NCBI GenBank assembly: GCA_025200525.1
Contig: CM045763.1
Coordinates: forward strand, 153,270,246-153,334,245
DNA length: 64,000 nucleotides
From: Camellia lanceoleosa
Taxonomy: Eukaryota > Streptophyta > Magnoliopsida > Ericales > Theaceae
Reading direction: 5' to 3'
Shown here piece by piece: positions 1 to 12,229 of the stretch (position 1 is its first letter; every line of letters begins with the position of its first letter). Made by a program: the position numbers and the translations under genes. The notes under the pieces are model-generated. The model ran no database searches. It saw only the letters and a list, made by a program, of their open reading frames with translations, and had not been told where the DNA came from.

Positions 1-66
1 AAAATCTTTTTCTAATTTGGCTCTTTTACTCCTTCTAGGTTCAAAAACTACAGTATCTTGGTTTTG

Positions 67-852
67 TTAAAAAGGAGTAGAGGAACCGGTTTCAGATAAA
101 ATATTTTCTTGATAATTTTGACCCCCACCATTTTTAGATTTAAAAGGAAATTTTTCTTCATGAAAAATTGCATTATTTGATTCAAAAATTATTTTGTTTT
201 CCATATCAAAAAATCTATAGGCTGTACTATTTGTTACATATTCAAAAAAAGCACAAGTGGCAGCTTTCACACCTAATTTAGGTCTTTTAGAGTCCACAAG
301 TCTAACAAAAGCTAGACAACCCCAAACTCTCAAATATCTCAAATTTGGCTTATGCCCTTTCCACAATTCAAAAGGTGTAACTTTTGTTTTTTTATGTGGC
401 ACTCTATTCATAACATAACATGCAATTAAAATTATTTCTCCCTACAAATTTGAAGGAGCACATGCTTCAATTAGAATAGCATTTGTTAAATCAGTTAAAG
501 TTCTATTTTTCCTTTCTGCTACACCATTAGATGCAGGTGAATATGGTGGAGTAGTTTCATGGATTATTCCCAAGGACTGAGCAAACGAGTTGAATTCAAA
601 AGATTCATACTCCCGGCCTCTATCACTTCTATATCTTTTAATCTTTTTACTAAATTGATTTTCAATTTCAAGAAGGAATTCTTTAAATTTTTCAAAAGCA
701 TCACTTTTATTTTTCAACAAGTATACATAAGTGTATTTTGAAAAATCATCAATAAAAGTGATAAAATATCTATTTCCACTACGTGTTAAAATTCCTTCAA
801 ATTCACATAAATCAGTGTGAATTAATTCTAACAACTCAGTATTTCTCACCAC
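67..852 (-). pseudogene. Copia integrase core and C-terminal region, broken
   Basis: Two adjacent minus-strand reading frames cover the Copia integrase. The first (852-442) has the rve core: D in HTDLCEFEG, D in YRSDRGREYE and E in NGVAERKNRT, the spaced DDE triad. The second (411-67) begins MNRVPHKKTKVTPFELW and continues with the LRVWGCLAFV segment that follows the core in Copia integrases. About 30 bases between them hold a frame break and a stop. The N-terminal zinc-finger part is missing because a CACTA element inserted just upstream at 868. The function would have been insertion of element cDNA into the genome; this copy cannot encode it. Confidence 0.85.
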
Positions 853-972
853 ACTTTATGAGGCCTTCACTACAAGAAAAATCACCTTTGGCGACTATCG
901 TCAAAAGTCCATTTTTAGTCGTAAAAAGTCGACTTTTTAGTTTCCCCGACTAAAATTTTTAGTCGCCGCTTT

Positions 973-3229
973 TGTCACGACCCCAACCCGCCCCTAGAAG
1001 GTCGGCGCCGAGATGGCCAGTAACCCGAGGTTACCAAAGGCCACTTACAAGATCACACACACAAATCAGAGTAAACATATGGGGCTTACAAATGCGGAAG
1101 CAATAAAATCAGATTACCAGTGGTCCATGAGAGCAGTGCTTAATTCAATTGAAATGACATACATCTTTCAATGGTTCAGATACATCAAATCGAGTACAAA
1201 AATTACATCTTGACCAAAAGGCTTCTCGGCCATCAATACAAAATACAATGAACTAACTAAGAAGCATGATCTTCAAGATGTTGCAAAACAAGATGCAAAA
1301 CACGTCGGCAAACACATCGGCAAACAAGTCTAGGCGTCTCCGCCGCCCTGCTCATCACCTACATATATATAGAGAGGGTGAGCTTGGATACTCAGTGAAT
1401 GGCATAAACAATAAAGGGTTTTCATGAATGATATCCGAGGTCTTTAACAAAACAATACATAGTATAAATCAAGTTGTCTTTCAAATCTTTCAAAGCTTCA
1501 AGGGGTGTTTACTAACATCAATATAAGACAAGGGATGACATCTCGGACAAACAAGCCCACGCGGTAAAACCGTCAGTGGCAAGGCAAGACAAGAATGTGC
1601 TACAAACGCTTATAGTCCCCTAGCACGTACGGACTAGTGCCACAAATGCTTAAAGTCCCCTGGCACGTACGGACTCCCAAACTTTGTGCTACAAGTGCTT
1701 ATAGTCCCCTAGCACGTGCGGACTAGTGCCACAAATGCTTTAAGTCCCCTGGCACGTACGGACTTCCCGAGGATGTCATCAAAACAAGATATAACACTTG
1801 GCATACAAAATAGGGATAATCATTCACGCTTACCAATACTTTTCAAAACAAGGCAAAACAAGACTTTTATCAAAACATTGCACATAGCTTTATTAAGAAT
1901 GCCACTCACCTAGTTCTTCGAACGTTGGGGTCAAGGCAAGTCCAAGTCCTACAAATACATGGCAAGTTCGCTGAATACACTTTCAAACAAGGTTCACGTG
2001 TATGCAAATGATCTCGGCATGCTCCAAGACTAAGTCAAATCAAAACAACCACTGTTTCTTATTTCGGAAAACACGCTGGGCACCTAACCAGGCCTAAGCC
2101 GAGGTTCCACACCTCTTCGCCGAGGTGAGGTTCCGAGGCCACATTCAAGGGCAAATGAAGTCGGGAAAAACCTGGGTTTTTCCCTCTGCTCAAGAACATC
2201 AAGAACATGATCATGAAGAACATGAAGATATGAATGCAAGGATCATAACTTATCATTTACAGAAATCTGGGTTTTCATGCTATGAGTTGGAAAACATGGA
2301 CCTGGGCACCCATACTAGAAGATCTTGGTGAAACAAACACAAAAGCATGGATTTCAATGCAAGCTTTCGGATCAAATCATGGCTTTTCCTCAAGAACACA
2401 TGAATGTTCATATTCTCTTTCCAAAACCAACTTTAAATCAAAGTATGACATTCAAAACATATTCAATCATATAATGCAACTAGATGATCATGAAGAACAA
2501 CAAAAGGAGGTGAAGATTCTAACCTCAAATCACAAACCCAACGGATCAAACACCAAGGATCAAGCTTACTATCTACCTTCTCTCTCTAGAACTCTTCCTA
2601 GAGCTTCTCTCTCTTCTCCAAAACAAGAATGTAACAAATGATGGGCTTCTCTTTCTCTGTAGGTGATTTAACACTCAGCTCGGACACGTGGCAGCGGTTG
2701 GTTGGTTCTCCTCAAAAAGTGATAGATTGACAAGACAAGTCTATGACAAAGCGTGTTCAACAAGCTAGGCGGCAAGGAACTCCGGCGAGTGATGACATCG
2801 GCTAACAACAAGACTTCGGCAACAGGGTAACAAAGACATCGGCTAGGGAGGACAACACTTGACTAAGCTGTGCCACACCTCGGCCAGGGATGTGCCACAC
2901 CTCGGTCTAGGTCATACCTTCCCAGGGACAAAAGTCACTAAGTGTATAACATCTCGGCTAAGCAGTAGCACTTCGGCTAACACGCTGAGGTGAAGATGAA
3001 GGTCAGACAAACTGTTCTAGAGTGGTTCTAGGTACAAGGATTCAAAGGTGGACTAGGCTCAAGATAACCTCGGCAAAACACACCCACCAAAGGAACATAA
3101 TACTCAAGTATCACTTACGCAAGACAAGTCAAGAATGCAAAGCAAGTTAGGATTCAAATGCAAGCTTAACAAAGCAAAATCATACATAATGCATATGAGT
3201 ATGATCAAAGTAGTGTGAGGGTTATTACA
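973..3229 (-). mobile_element. Solo LTR of a Gypsy-type retrotransposon, nested in the CACTA element
   Basis: It begins TGTCACGACCC and ends GGGTTATTACA. These termini match the chromovirus LTRs at 29355 and 36387, although the inner sequence differs. A perfect 5-bp target duplication GCTTT occupies 968-972 and 3230-3234. The size is 2257 bp. No pol sequence is present, so this is a solo LTR left by LTR-LTR recombination. By comparison with the chromovirus, the element sense was the minus strand. Open frames inside (for example 2282-2641) look like chance ORFs. Confidence 0.9.
1597..1764. repeat. 40-bp minisatellite, four units in A-B-A-B order
   Basis: Four units of about 40 bp lie in the solo LTR, each starting GTGCYACAA and ending near CACGTACGGACT. 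Units 1 and 3 carry GTGCTA and TAGCAC as arms; units 2 and 4 carry GTGCCA and TGGCAC. The arms stay complementary in both types, so each unit can form the same short hairpin. A spacer of about 10 bp separates the two A-B pairs, suggesting that a dimer was duplicated. Confidence 0.85.
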
Positions 3230-4461
3230 GCTTTTGTCGTAAATACATGGTCGCCGGAGGTATTGGCAACTAAAACTTTTTTAGTCAGCAAAAAACAGGT
3301 CTTTAGCGACCAAAGTTTTAGTCGCCAATAGTGATTTACACTTTTGAAAATCATACATTTAGCGACTAATCCTTTAGTCGCCAATACTCACTGAATTGCC
3401 GACTAAACCGTTAGTCGACTAATAATTTTAGTCAACAAAGGTGCTTCCGTGAAAAAAAAAAAAAAATACCAACTGTTTTACTTTTTCTGAGATTCAAACC
3501 ACCAACCTGTCTCACATTCTAAACCTTTAGCAACACACTCCCTCCACTATGCCACTACAACACCACATGAATATATATGCAATATATATTATTTATATAG
3601 TATATTGACCCGTATTAATATAAAACTATATATATAAATATAATTTATGTAAAAAATAAATTATTTACTAAAAAAAAATTGAGGCCACTTTTGGCGACTA
3701 AATCCATTATTTAGTCGCCAATTCTGTAATTTTGGGCTATTAATTATTTTTTAGTCGATAAAAAAATAAGTTCCGCCTAAAAATAAACAGTTTTGGCGAC
3801 TAAACCTGTTTTTAGTCGCCAAAAACGTTCCCTTTTGGCTACTAAACTGAATTTTAGTAGCCAATTGCCTGTTTTTAGCTACTAAATTTTTTTTAGTAGC
3901 CAAAAAGCTTCACTTTCAGTGACCAAACTGTTTTTAGTCGCTAAAACACGTATAATCGGTGACCAAACTGTTTTTTAGTCGCCAAAACCTATACTTTTGG
4001 CTACTAAATTATTTTGGTCGCAAAAAACCGTCACATTTGGCTACTAAAAAACCTTTAGTCAGTAAAACCCATATAATCGGTGACTAAATTGATTTTTAGT
4101 CGCCAATAACTATACATTTGGCTACTAAATTGTTTTAGTCGCCAAAAGTCTTCACTTTTGCCTACTAATTCCATTTTAGTCGCCGAAAATGGCACTTTCA
4201 ACGACGAAAATAATTTTTTTAGCCGCCATTTCTGCATTTTCTTGTAGTGCTTTTAGTTATTTTTGCTTAACTGCAAACTTCCCATTTCTCAAACTTATTT
4301 GTTAGTTTGGGAATTAATCTTAAACTATTCATGACTCCCACATATCAGCTATTAATATGACACAGACGAACATGCCAAAAATTCATAGAAGACAACATGT
4401 AAACAGAAACATGTACTTTCTTATTCTCAACATTTAATTTAAACATTCCATCACATGCATA

Positions 4462-4815
4462 TCATTTTTCTACAAATATGCCTTTTTTAGTGATTACATA
4501 TTGGTCAGATTCAATAATCTGCTTGAAACCAGCTTTGTTGAGCAAATAACTTGACATCAAATTTTTCCTCATGGACAGTGTGTACAGCACATCTTTTAAA
4601 ACAAGCACACGTCCAGAGGTAAAATCCAGCTCAACATCCCCACACCCGAGTACCTTGATTACACTGGAGTCACCAAGTATAATAGTCTTCTCCTCATTAA
4701 AAGGAGTGAAATCTTTGAACCAATCTTTATCATAGCAGACATGCCTATTGGCACCAGAGTCTGCCCACCACCCTTCCACAAATTGAATCATAAAAATATC
4801 TGTAATCATAGCCAT
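4462..4815 (-). pseudogene. Copia aspartic protease and pre-integrase region
   Basis: The frame contains [14 protein letters not shown], with the catalytic DSG(A) triad of Copia proteases. The [17 protein letters not shown] block follows, corresponding to the conserved 'VLYVPxLxxNLLS' segment before integrase, and the frame ends at the GAG-pre-integrase region. The protease would cut the polyprotein during particle maturation. The reading frame stops near 4460, and the integrase continuation is displaced to beyond the CACTA insertion. Confidence 0.85.
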
Positions 4816-4878
4816 AAATGATTCCTTGGTAACATTAGCCTATGGTCGAGACTGTTGTTTCTGAAATTTACAAATTCG

Positions 4879-5750
<872 letters not shown>

Positions 5751-5780
5751 GAATCTTTGCTATTTGAATGTCCTTAAAAT

Positions 5781-6666
5781 TGTTGGTGATAATTACAAAT
5801 AAAACACCAGAAATACAAATAATAAAAATTACAATAATGATTGTAAGGGCTGAGGCACGGGAAATTCGCTCTCTTTAAGGAGATTCAAGCTCTCTGCGGC
5901 TAGGCAAAGCCTCACAACGGTGTAGCAGAAAAAACCTTGACTTGTCTCCCCCAGGATACAACAGTCCGACTAAGTCGTATGGTTCACCAATACTGCACAA
6001 TTGGTTGAACCCAAAGCGTTATCACATACACCCTTTTTTATTTGCCTGATAATCTCACACAAAACATAATAAAGCAACAAAAACTTCTTCACTCTTCCAA
6101 GATAAGAAGTTAGATCAATTTATGGAAGATGAAACTTGGTAGGCAAGTGGCTTGGAGGAGAAGAAACTTAGGCCATGTTTGTTTGGGCGGACTGGATTAG
6201 GTTGGATTAGCATTCCCATGACTAATAGTCCTAGGACTACGAATCCTTTGGATTATATATCCTATCTTATATTTGGATTGAGTTAGGATGATAAGGAGGA
6301 CTAATAGTCCAGACTTTGGTTTAGTCTTTCAATTTATATCACACCCCCTTCTGTGGGATTGAATAGTCCATCATATGTGGGATATCATATCCAAATGAAT
6401 TGTTAGTCCATACTTCAATTATTTAACCAAACATCGGATTAATAATTTTATTGGACTATTAATCCAATCCCAAATTCATGTCCACCCAAACAAATATGGC
6501 TTTAGTGGATAAGAATAGTAAAAGAAATTGGTGGGCAATTTCCTTAGAAGACTTTGAGACTTGACTTGGTAAACAAGAAGACTAGATTGATGGGTAAGCA
6601 AACTTGGTAGAAAAGAAAATCAAATCAAATCTATAACACATTATAATATTATAATATCTGCTAACA
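5781..6666 (-). repeat. 5' LTR of the Copia element
   Basis: In element sense the segment runs TGTTAGCAG... to ...CACCAACA, with TGTT/AACA terminal inverted bases. It ends about 30 bases before the Gag start codon. The partner LTR is outside the window, so the boundaries rest on the terminal motif and position only. It contains a 331-bp MITE. Confidence 0.6.
6171..6501. mobile_element. Tourist-like (PIF/Harbinger) MITE in the Copia LTR
   Basis: Terminal inverted repeats GGCCATGTTTGTTTGGG at the left and CCCAAACAAATATGGCT at the right are flanked by TTA at 6168-6170 and 6502-6504. The 3-bp TTA duplication and GGCC...TTTGTTTGG ends are typical of Tourist-like MITEs. There is no coding capacity. 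Confidence 0.85.
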
Positions 6667-7741
6667 CTTTGTATTTTTACTTTCATTTTTATTTTTTTTA
6701 TTTATTTCGTATTCCGTAAAATGATTTGATTTATTGGAATGTTATCTTTCGCGATTACTACTTTTTTTCTTCTTCTTCTTGTCCTTTTTGAGATTGCATT
6801 TTACACGGATGAGTCGTAAAGAATGTTTATTACGGACAACCAATAAACAGTCAACACGTCAAGTTGAATTTCAACCCAAGTCCATTTAATATTTATTTAT
6901 ACATACACGTATATATGTATATATGTTTTCAAAAGAAGGGAAAAATATCACGAACAATGCGCGTCGAATGGAAAGGGAGGACGAGTAGACGGCAATGGTG
7001 AGAAAAGAGGTTGGGGCTGCTGTGGAAGGAATATTTTGTTTTTTCATTTTTACCGTAACATGATGCTCGTCGGCGTCGCAGATCATGCTCGTTGCAAATC
7101 ACTTTGTAAAACTTGGAACCAACTTGATTGCACAACCTGAATCAAAGGAAGAAGGAGACTGAGGGATATGGATGTTGAAACTGAATGAAACAGACACAAA
7201 AAAAAAAAAATTAGGAGGGGGGAAAAACGAAAACCCATTTAATTCCTATTATGCACATGCAAAGTCTTTTGTTCCTTTAGTTGTTTGGCATGTGCGTTTG
7301 GTATGGATTAAGTTATTTTAGTTATAAAAATAAATAAATTTAGACTTAAGTCAAGTTTGGCAACTCAAAAATAATTTATTTTTTTATTTTTTTTTATCGC
7401 ATCATTTCTTTACTTTTTTGCACATATTTTCATAAAAAGACAAAAAGTGCACTTATTTAGGTCATCCCAGACAACCCCTTAGGCTAAATGTTATTACATT
7501 CAAATTATAATCATTACTTTTTTTCTTTCACAAAAGTTAAAAAATCAAAAAAATCTATTTCAAACAGGACTATTTTGGCTCTTGGCTAAAATAGTCAAAA
7601 ATAAATAAATAAATAAAACTAAAAAAATAAAAGCTTATTCACATTTTAAACGAAGTCTTAGTTTTGAAGAGTTGTTGATGTGGCAACTTCTTAATGGGTG
7701 CCATAAAATGCATATTTCACAGCTCATCCATGAATAATTTA
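6667..7741. other. Intergenic AT-rich stretch, no gene seen
   Basis: No convincing coding or RNA gene was found. It includes a degenerate MITE-like segment at about 7280-7490, with runs such as TTTGGCAACTC and GTCATCCCAGACAACC that resemble the intact MITE at 49363-49590. Short purine- and pyrimidine-rich stretches make up the rest. Confidence 0.5.
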
Positions 7742-7852
7742 GGTTTCGTTTGGGATGTGAATTAATTTTTTGGCTATTTTAAATTTCGTTTGGAATGAAT
7801 TTTTTGGTTTTTTTGATTTTTGTAAGAGAAAAAATGAAATAATTATAGTTTA

Positions 7853-7994
7853 GGCCTCGTTTGGGAACATATTATTTTAGTAACTTTTTTACTTTTTATG
7901 AAAAGATGTTCAAAAAAATAGAAAAAGTGATGTGATAATTTATAGTGACTTTTTGATTTTTTTTCACTAAAACTGAAGGTTGTCAAATAAGGCC
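7853..7994. mobile_element. Small Tourist-like MITE
   Basis: The 142-bp element starts GGCCTCGTTTGGGAAC and ends GTTGTCAAATAAGGCC, with TTA duplications at 7850-7852 and 7995-7997. It is nested inside the larger MITE. Confidence 0.75.
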
Positions 7995-8028
7995 TTAGAT
8001 ATGACATTTTATCTTATTAACTTTTTAA

Positions 8029-9489
8029 GAATGCTACTATTAGCACCTACCAAAATTCTTTGGACCTCCCATTTTATAATTTTTTTTATTACAATTATAC
8101 CCTAAAGTAAAATTACATTAAAAGACATTATTAAATGGAACATCCACCTATCAATAAGAACTAATACTCTATAATATTGGACACCCACCCCCCACCCCCA
8201 ACTCCAACTATACGTATTCCATATTTGTAAACTCTAAACCTATTACTTTTCATAACCAACTAATATAAACCCTAAATCTATTATTTTTCATAATCATCTT
8301 AAATCCTGAATGTGTCATCTTCATAACCATCATCAACGCTATTGAACTTGGAAGTTTTGCTTCAATTATAACGTATACTTCATCACTTATTTGACTGTGT
8401 AGAGCAATGGAGGACGAGGACAACAATTCTAGTGAGGCCGACGTTCCATTAATAAGTTTATCTGTCTTATATTAACATTCTCGGTCGTTTTCAGTCGTTC
8501 TTGTGTCGTTCGAACTGTTCGGTACTGGTTTGCTGACCATTAGAATTATGTTCGGTAATACAGTACTGAACATAATCCTTTCGTTCAATACATAGGTTCC
8601 GAACATTAATGCAGATAGTCAGTTATGTAATTTTCTTTGTTAAACTAACTTAGAATGGAAAAGAGTGAATTAGAATGGATTTAAGTTATGTATTTTGAAT
8701 GTATTTAATTCATGTTATTTTAAGTTGTGAATTGGAATGGATTCAAGTTACACAGTGATGAACAAATTTGTTCGGACAAACAGTGCTGACAGGATCATTA
8801 TTGTTCGACAAAACAGTTTTAAACAAAATACATTTTTTCAGCTACACAGTGATGAACAAATTCAAAATCATCACTCAAATCTGCTGATCTCCTATCAAGA
8901 TTCTTGAATTCAGGGCATTTAGATGAAAACTTTATCACCGACATTGTCATCAGCTTCATACTAGCGGGTCGTGACACCACCTCGGCCGCTTTAATCTGGT
9001 TCTTCTGGCTTGTCTCCAAAAACCCAGATGTGGAAACTGAGATTCTCAAAGAAATCAATGAGAAATCTGAAGCTCCAATCTACGAAGAAGTGAAAGACAT
9101 GGTTTACACACACGCGTCGCTGAGCGAGACCATGAGACTCTACCCACCCATCCCCATTGACGAAAAGCAAGCTTTAAAGAACGACGTGTTGCCAGATGGG
9201 ACAATAGTGAAGAAGGGTATGCGAGTGAATTACCATCCTTACGCAATGGGGAGGTCGGAGGAGCTGTACTGGACCAAAGTTCCAAACTCTGAAGATTGAG
9301 TGAGTCAGGGAAGGAAATGGATGAAAAATTAGGTGGGTGTGCATTTCATTGTGAAAATATTATGAAAATGGGTAGATTTGGTAATAAGTGGAGTGTCCAA
9401 AAAAATATTATTAAAATTTAGGGTTTAGGATTGGGGTCTAAAGAAATGGGGGGTTCAAAGAATTTTGGTAGGTGCTAATAGCAGCACTC
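8029..9489. mobile_element. TIR transposon carrying a P450 gene fragment (Pack-type)
   Basis: Inverted repeats of about 45 bp, with outer parts GAATGCTACTATTAGCACC and GAGTGCTGCTATTAGCACC (right end read inward), bound 1461 bp. An 8-bp duplication CTTTTTAA lies at 8021-8028 and 9490-9497. No transposase is present. The interior holds a cytochrome P450 fragment, so this is a gene-capturing non-autonomous element. An 8-bp duplication favours hAT; a 9-bp Mutator-type duplication with one mismatch is also possible. Confidence 0.8.
8856..9299 (+). pseudogene. Cytochrome P450 fragment, CYP94-like
   Basis: The open frame has no usable ATG. It covers the middle of a plant P450: a stretch resembling LLSRFLxSGHxDE, the I-helix oxygen-binding motif AGRDTTSAALIWFFW, the K-helix ETMRLYPP (ExxR), and VNYHPYAMGRSEEL before the meander. 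The pattern resembles the CYP94 clan of fatty-acid or jasmonate omega-hydroxylases. The haem-binding FxxGxRxCxG region, the N-terminal membrane anchor and the first half of the protein are absent, so it cannot bind haem. Homology ends near 9265 and the last residues come from unrelated DNA. Both edges fall inside the TIR element, consistent with capture of a gene piece. Confidence 0.88.
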
Positions 9490-9566
9490 CTTTTTAATCT
9501 ATTTTAGCTTTTTATGACTAAAATAACCTTTTAACCCCAAATATATTCATGTCAAACGAGGGCTTA

Positions 9567-10953
9567 ATCTCCTCCTTTTATAGTTCATGACTACAATTAA
9601 AAATTTTAAAATACTTTTAATTTTTTTGTCAAGTACAATAATTTTTTAGTTGGGCTCTCGGTTTGTTTGAGAGTAAAATAAATTTTCTACTATTTAATTA
9701 GTTAAAAAATAAGTAAAATATTTTTCATTATAAAAGTGTAAATTAATTTATATTTAAAATGTCGTTAAGTTTTTTTTTTTTTTTTTCATGGTCAATATCA
9801 TTGAGAGTTATATATATCCAACCTCACTGTTTTTATATATTCATGTATTATGGTTGATTTGAGCAATTGATGGGAATTAGATTTTGAATTTGTTATTTTT
9901 ATTGCTTTAAATTGTTATCTTATTTTGTTATTGAGTAATGATATAAACATAAATGTTGGGCTTTTTTTATATTTACATCTTAATTTTAGAGAAATTGAGG
10001 AGCCCATAGAGTTGATTACAGGTTTGTTCATTTTGTACAACTTTCAATTATTATTATTCATAAAAAAAATTAAATCTATCCAATAATTGTATCATTTTCA
10101 TTTTATCATAGTTGTGTTTAAAAAAATTAATGCTCTACTTTAAAAATATACTTGTTATCCATTTTTCGGAGACAAATATAATAAAGTGAATTTATGATTA
10201 TCTGATCAAACTAATTTTTTTTCATGAATAATATACATTGAAAGTCCTACAAAATTAATATTCGAATCATCAAAATAAAACTTATTGTAAGTTCCACATG
10301 CCTCTTAAAATCTCTTATGTTGATATATAAGCCCACCTCTAAACAAAATTTGTAGACAAAATATATAAAATCTCTTATGTCGATGTATAAGCCCAACTCT
10401 AAACAAAGGGGTGTTTTTTTGAAAAATAATTAAAAGTTGATTTTTTTAGTTTTTTTGAAAAAAAATATAAAAAATAATATGACCTAAAATTGGTTAAAAA
10501 TTAGAAAGTAACTTTTAATACACTGTCCAGAAGGGGCCAAAATTTGTAGACAAAAAATATATAGGTATAATGTATCACATTTATATTCTCTAATTGAAAG
10601 TCAAAATTCTTATGTGGCAATGAGGCAATGAGGTGTCGTTGCACAATATTTTTGTGTTCAATTCTATATGAATATTATCATTATTTTAAAAAATTTACTC
10701 TATAATTAGTTCTTTATTACATTTTTCGTTGTAAAATGTTTTTAAGTTTTAATTAAATACTAAAAAATAAAAATAAAAATTTATTTTTAAACATAAAAAA
10801 ATATTTTACAATATAAAATATTTTTCAACCCCTGAATGTGCATTATAATTCACCAACCATACGGTACTCGTAAAAGCTTACCTGAAAAAGTATGTTGATG
10901 TGTGCTAGGAACCACCGACTCTTGGACTAAATTTGGCCCAACAATTTACTGCC
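9567..10953. other. AT-rich intergenic DNA with a short imperfect duplication
   Basis: No gene was recognised. At about 10300-10410 a segment containing AAATCTCTTATGT and TATAAGCCCA is repeated once in tandem, with a few differences. A small MITE-like insertion beginning GGGGTGTTTTTTTG follows at about 10408-10540. The rest is low-complexity A/T. Confidence 0.5.
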
Positions 10954-11460
10954 TATGTCTTTTTCATGTTAAAGCTTTGTAACATATGGGTCAGTCATGT
11001 AGGCCCTGTTTGGTAGAGTTGTGGGAAAGTGCTTATAGCTTATACCTAAACAGCTTATAGCTTATAACTTTCAGCTTAAGCTGATTTCCAGCTTATTCTT
11101 AAAGCATCTCCTGCCGCACTCAAAGAATAAGCTGATTTCTGACTTCCAAAAAGCTATAAGCTATAAGCTATAAGCTAAACCAAACATATCAAAATAACTT
11201 AAATTAAGCTTTGCTAAAATAGCTTAAATTAAGCTGAAAGTTGAAATAAGCTGTAATTAAGCTTTGCCAAAACAGGCACGTAATCACTATAATTAAGCTA
11301 ATCAAAATTACTGTAAGGCATATGAATTATGCTTAATTAATCTGTTCAGGTATGTCTTTTTCATTTTAAAGCTTTGTACCATATCGGTCAGTCATGTAAT
11401 CACTATAATTAAGCTAATCAAAATTACTCTAGGGCATATGAATTATGGTTAATTAATTTG
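10954..11460. repeat. Tandem duplication of about 115 bp, one copy interrupted by a MITE
   Basis: The block TATGTCTTTTTCAT... to ...GGGCATATGAATTATG occurs twice. In the left copy it is split at CAGTCATGTA by the element at 11002-11279. In the right copy (from 11351) CAGTCATGTAATCAC is uninterrupted, giving an empty site in the same window. Confidence 0.82.
11002..11279. mobile_element. MITE with GGCCCTGTTTGG ends, first copy
   Basis: A 278-bp element with ends GGCCCTGTTTGGTA and TGCCAAAACAGGCAC and a 3-bp flanking GTA at 10999-11001 and 11280-11282. The exact insertion point is confirmed by the uninterrupted duplicate at 11351-11460. The interior is rich in AGCTTATAGCTTATA-like inverted motifs. 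A second, partly truncated copy is at 51111-51354. Confidence 0.85.
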
Positions 11461-11856
11461 TCGTGGCATTCCAATTATCTTTTACATAATCAATTACAAC
11501 TTAATTTAATTAATCACCCTCTAACCACACCTAACCAAAAATCAAGCATTGAGCTAGTCAATAGAAACTCTTATTAAAGTTTTTTTACTAATTGATTAGC
11601 TTCCAAATTTATCATTAAGGTTTTTCAAATCTCCTTATTAAATAGCTAAGTTTACTTAAATGATTGTTGAAAAATTATTAAATAGTCTAGTAGTAACATA
11701 TAATTTTTTTGTCTATGTGAATTGAGACTCTTTTTATTACATGAATGACGTACATGAAGATGTTCATTTCATAATCAATAAGAATTAGAAAGTAAAATAA
11801 AATTTAAGTAATATTGTGGGCTTTTGTAAACAATCAATGCATATATATATTTTGGG

Positions 11857-12053
11857 AATAGATTATTTTAGTTAGTTATTTGACTTTTTAGTTATTTTAA
11901 TTTGACTAAAAAAATATGTTTGGGATGACAATTATTTTTTGTGTAGTTGATTTGATAGTTATGAGAAAAAAAATAAAATGATTATGAGTTGAATGTAATA
12001 TTTTGTCTTATTGATTATTTTAGCTAAATATCTTCTAGCCAAACAAGACCTTA
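11857..12053. mobile_element. Degenerate MITE related to 7742-9563
   Basis: Ends resembling TTTTGGGAATAG and CCAAACAAGACCTTA, and the inner run GAGAAAAAAAATAAAATGATTATG, match the larger MITE at 7742. Boundaries are approximate. Confidence 0.45.
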
Positions 12054-12229
12054 GAAAAATTTTAGATAATTAATTTTAAAATTTGAAATAAATTGTAAAT
12101 AAATATATATATTTTGCATGTTATTTTATTCTATGCCTCGTAATAATTGATTAAAAAAGCCACCACTAATTTGGTAATAAATTTTGTTTTTTTTTTTTTT
12201 TTTCTTCTTGACGTTAGTAATAATTGTTC

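Larger units (their letters stand above)
868..4249. mobile_element. Non-autonomous CACTA (En/Spm) DNA transposon
   Basis: The ends are perfect: CACTACAAGAAAA at the left and TTTTCTTGTAGTG at the right. A 3-bp target duplication CTT lies at 865-867 and 4250-4252, the size expected for CACTA elements. Both subterminal regions are filled with short direct and inverted copies of a GCGACTAAA / TTTAGTCGCC motif, the kind of array that binds the transposase in this superfamily. No transposase ORF is present. Without the nested solo LTR the element is about 1.1 kb. It sits in the Copia element, between protease and integrase. Confidence 0.93.
7742..9563. mobile_element. Tourist-like MITE, split by later insertions
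   Basis: Imperfect terminal repeats GGTTTCGTTTGGGATG at the left and CATGTCAAACGAGGGC at the right are flanked by TTA at 7739-7741 and 9564-9566. Once the MITE at 7853-7994 and the TIR element at 8029-9489 are removed, only about 210 bp remain, a normal MITE size. A related relic lies at about 11857-12053. Confidence 0.6.

Noticed and set aside
2282..2641. Open frame of 119 codons in the solo LTR
   Set aside because: No domain similarity, lies inside an LTR; treated as chance.
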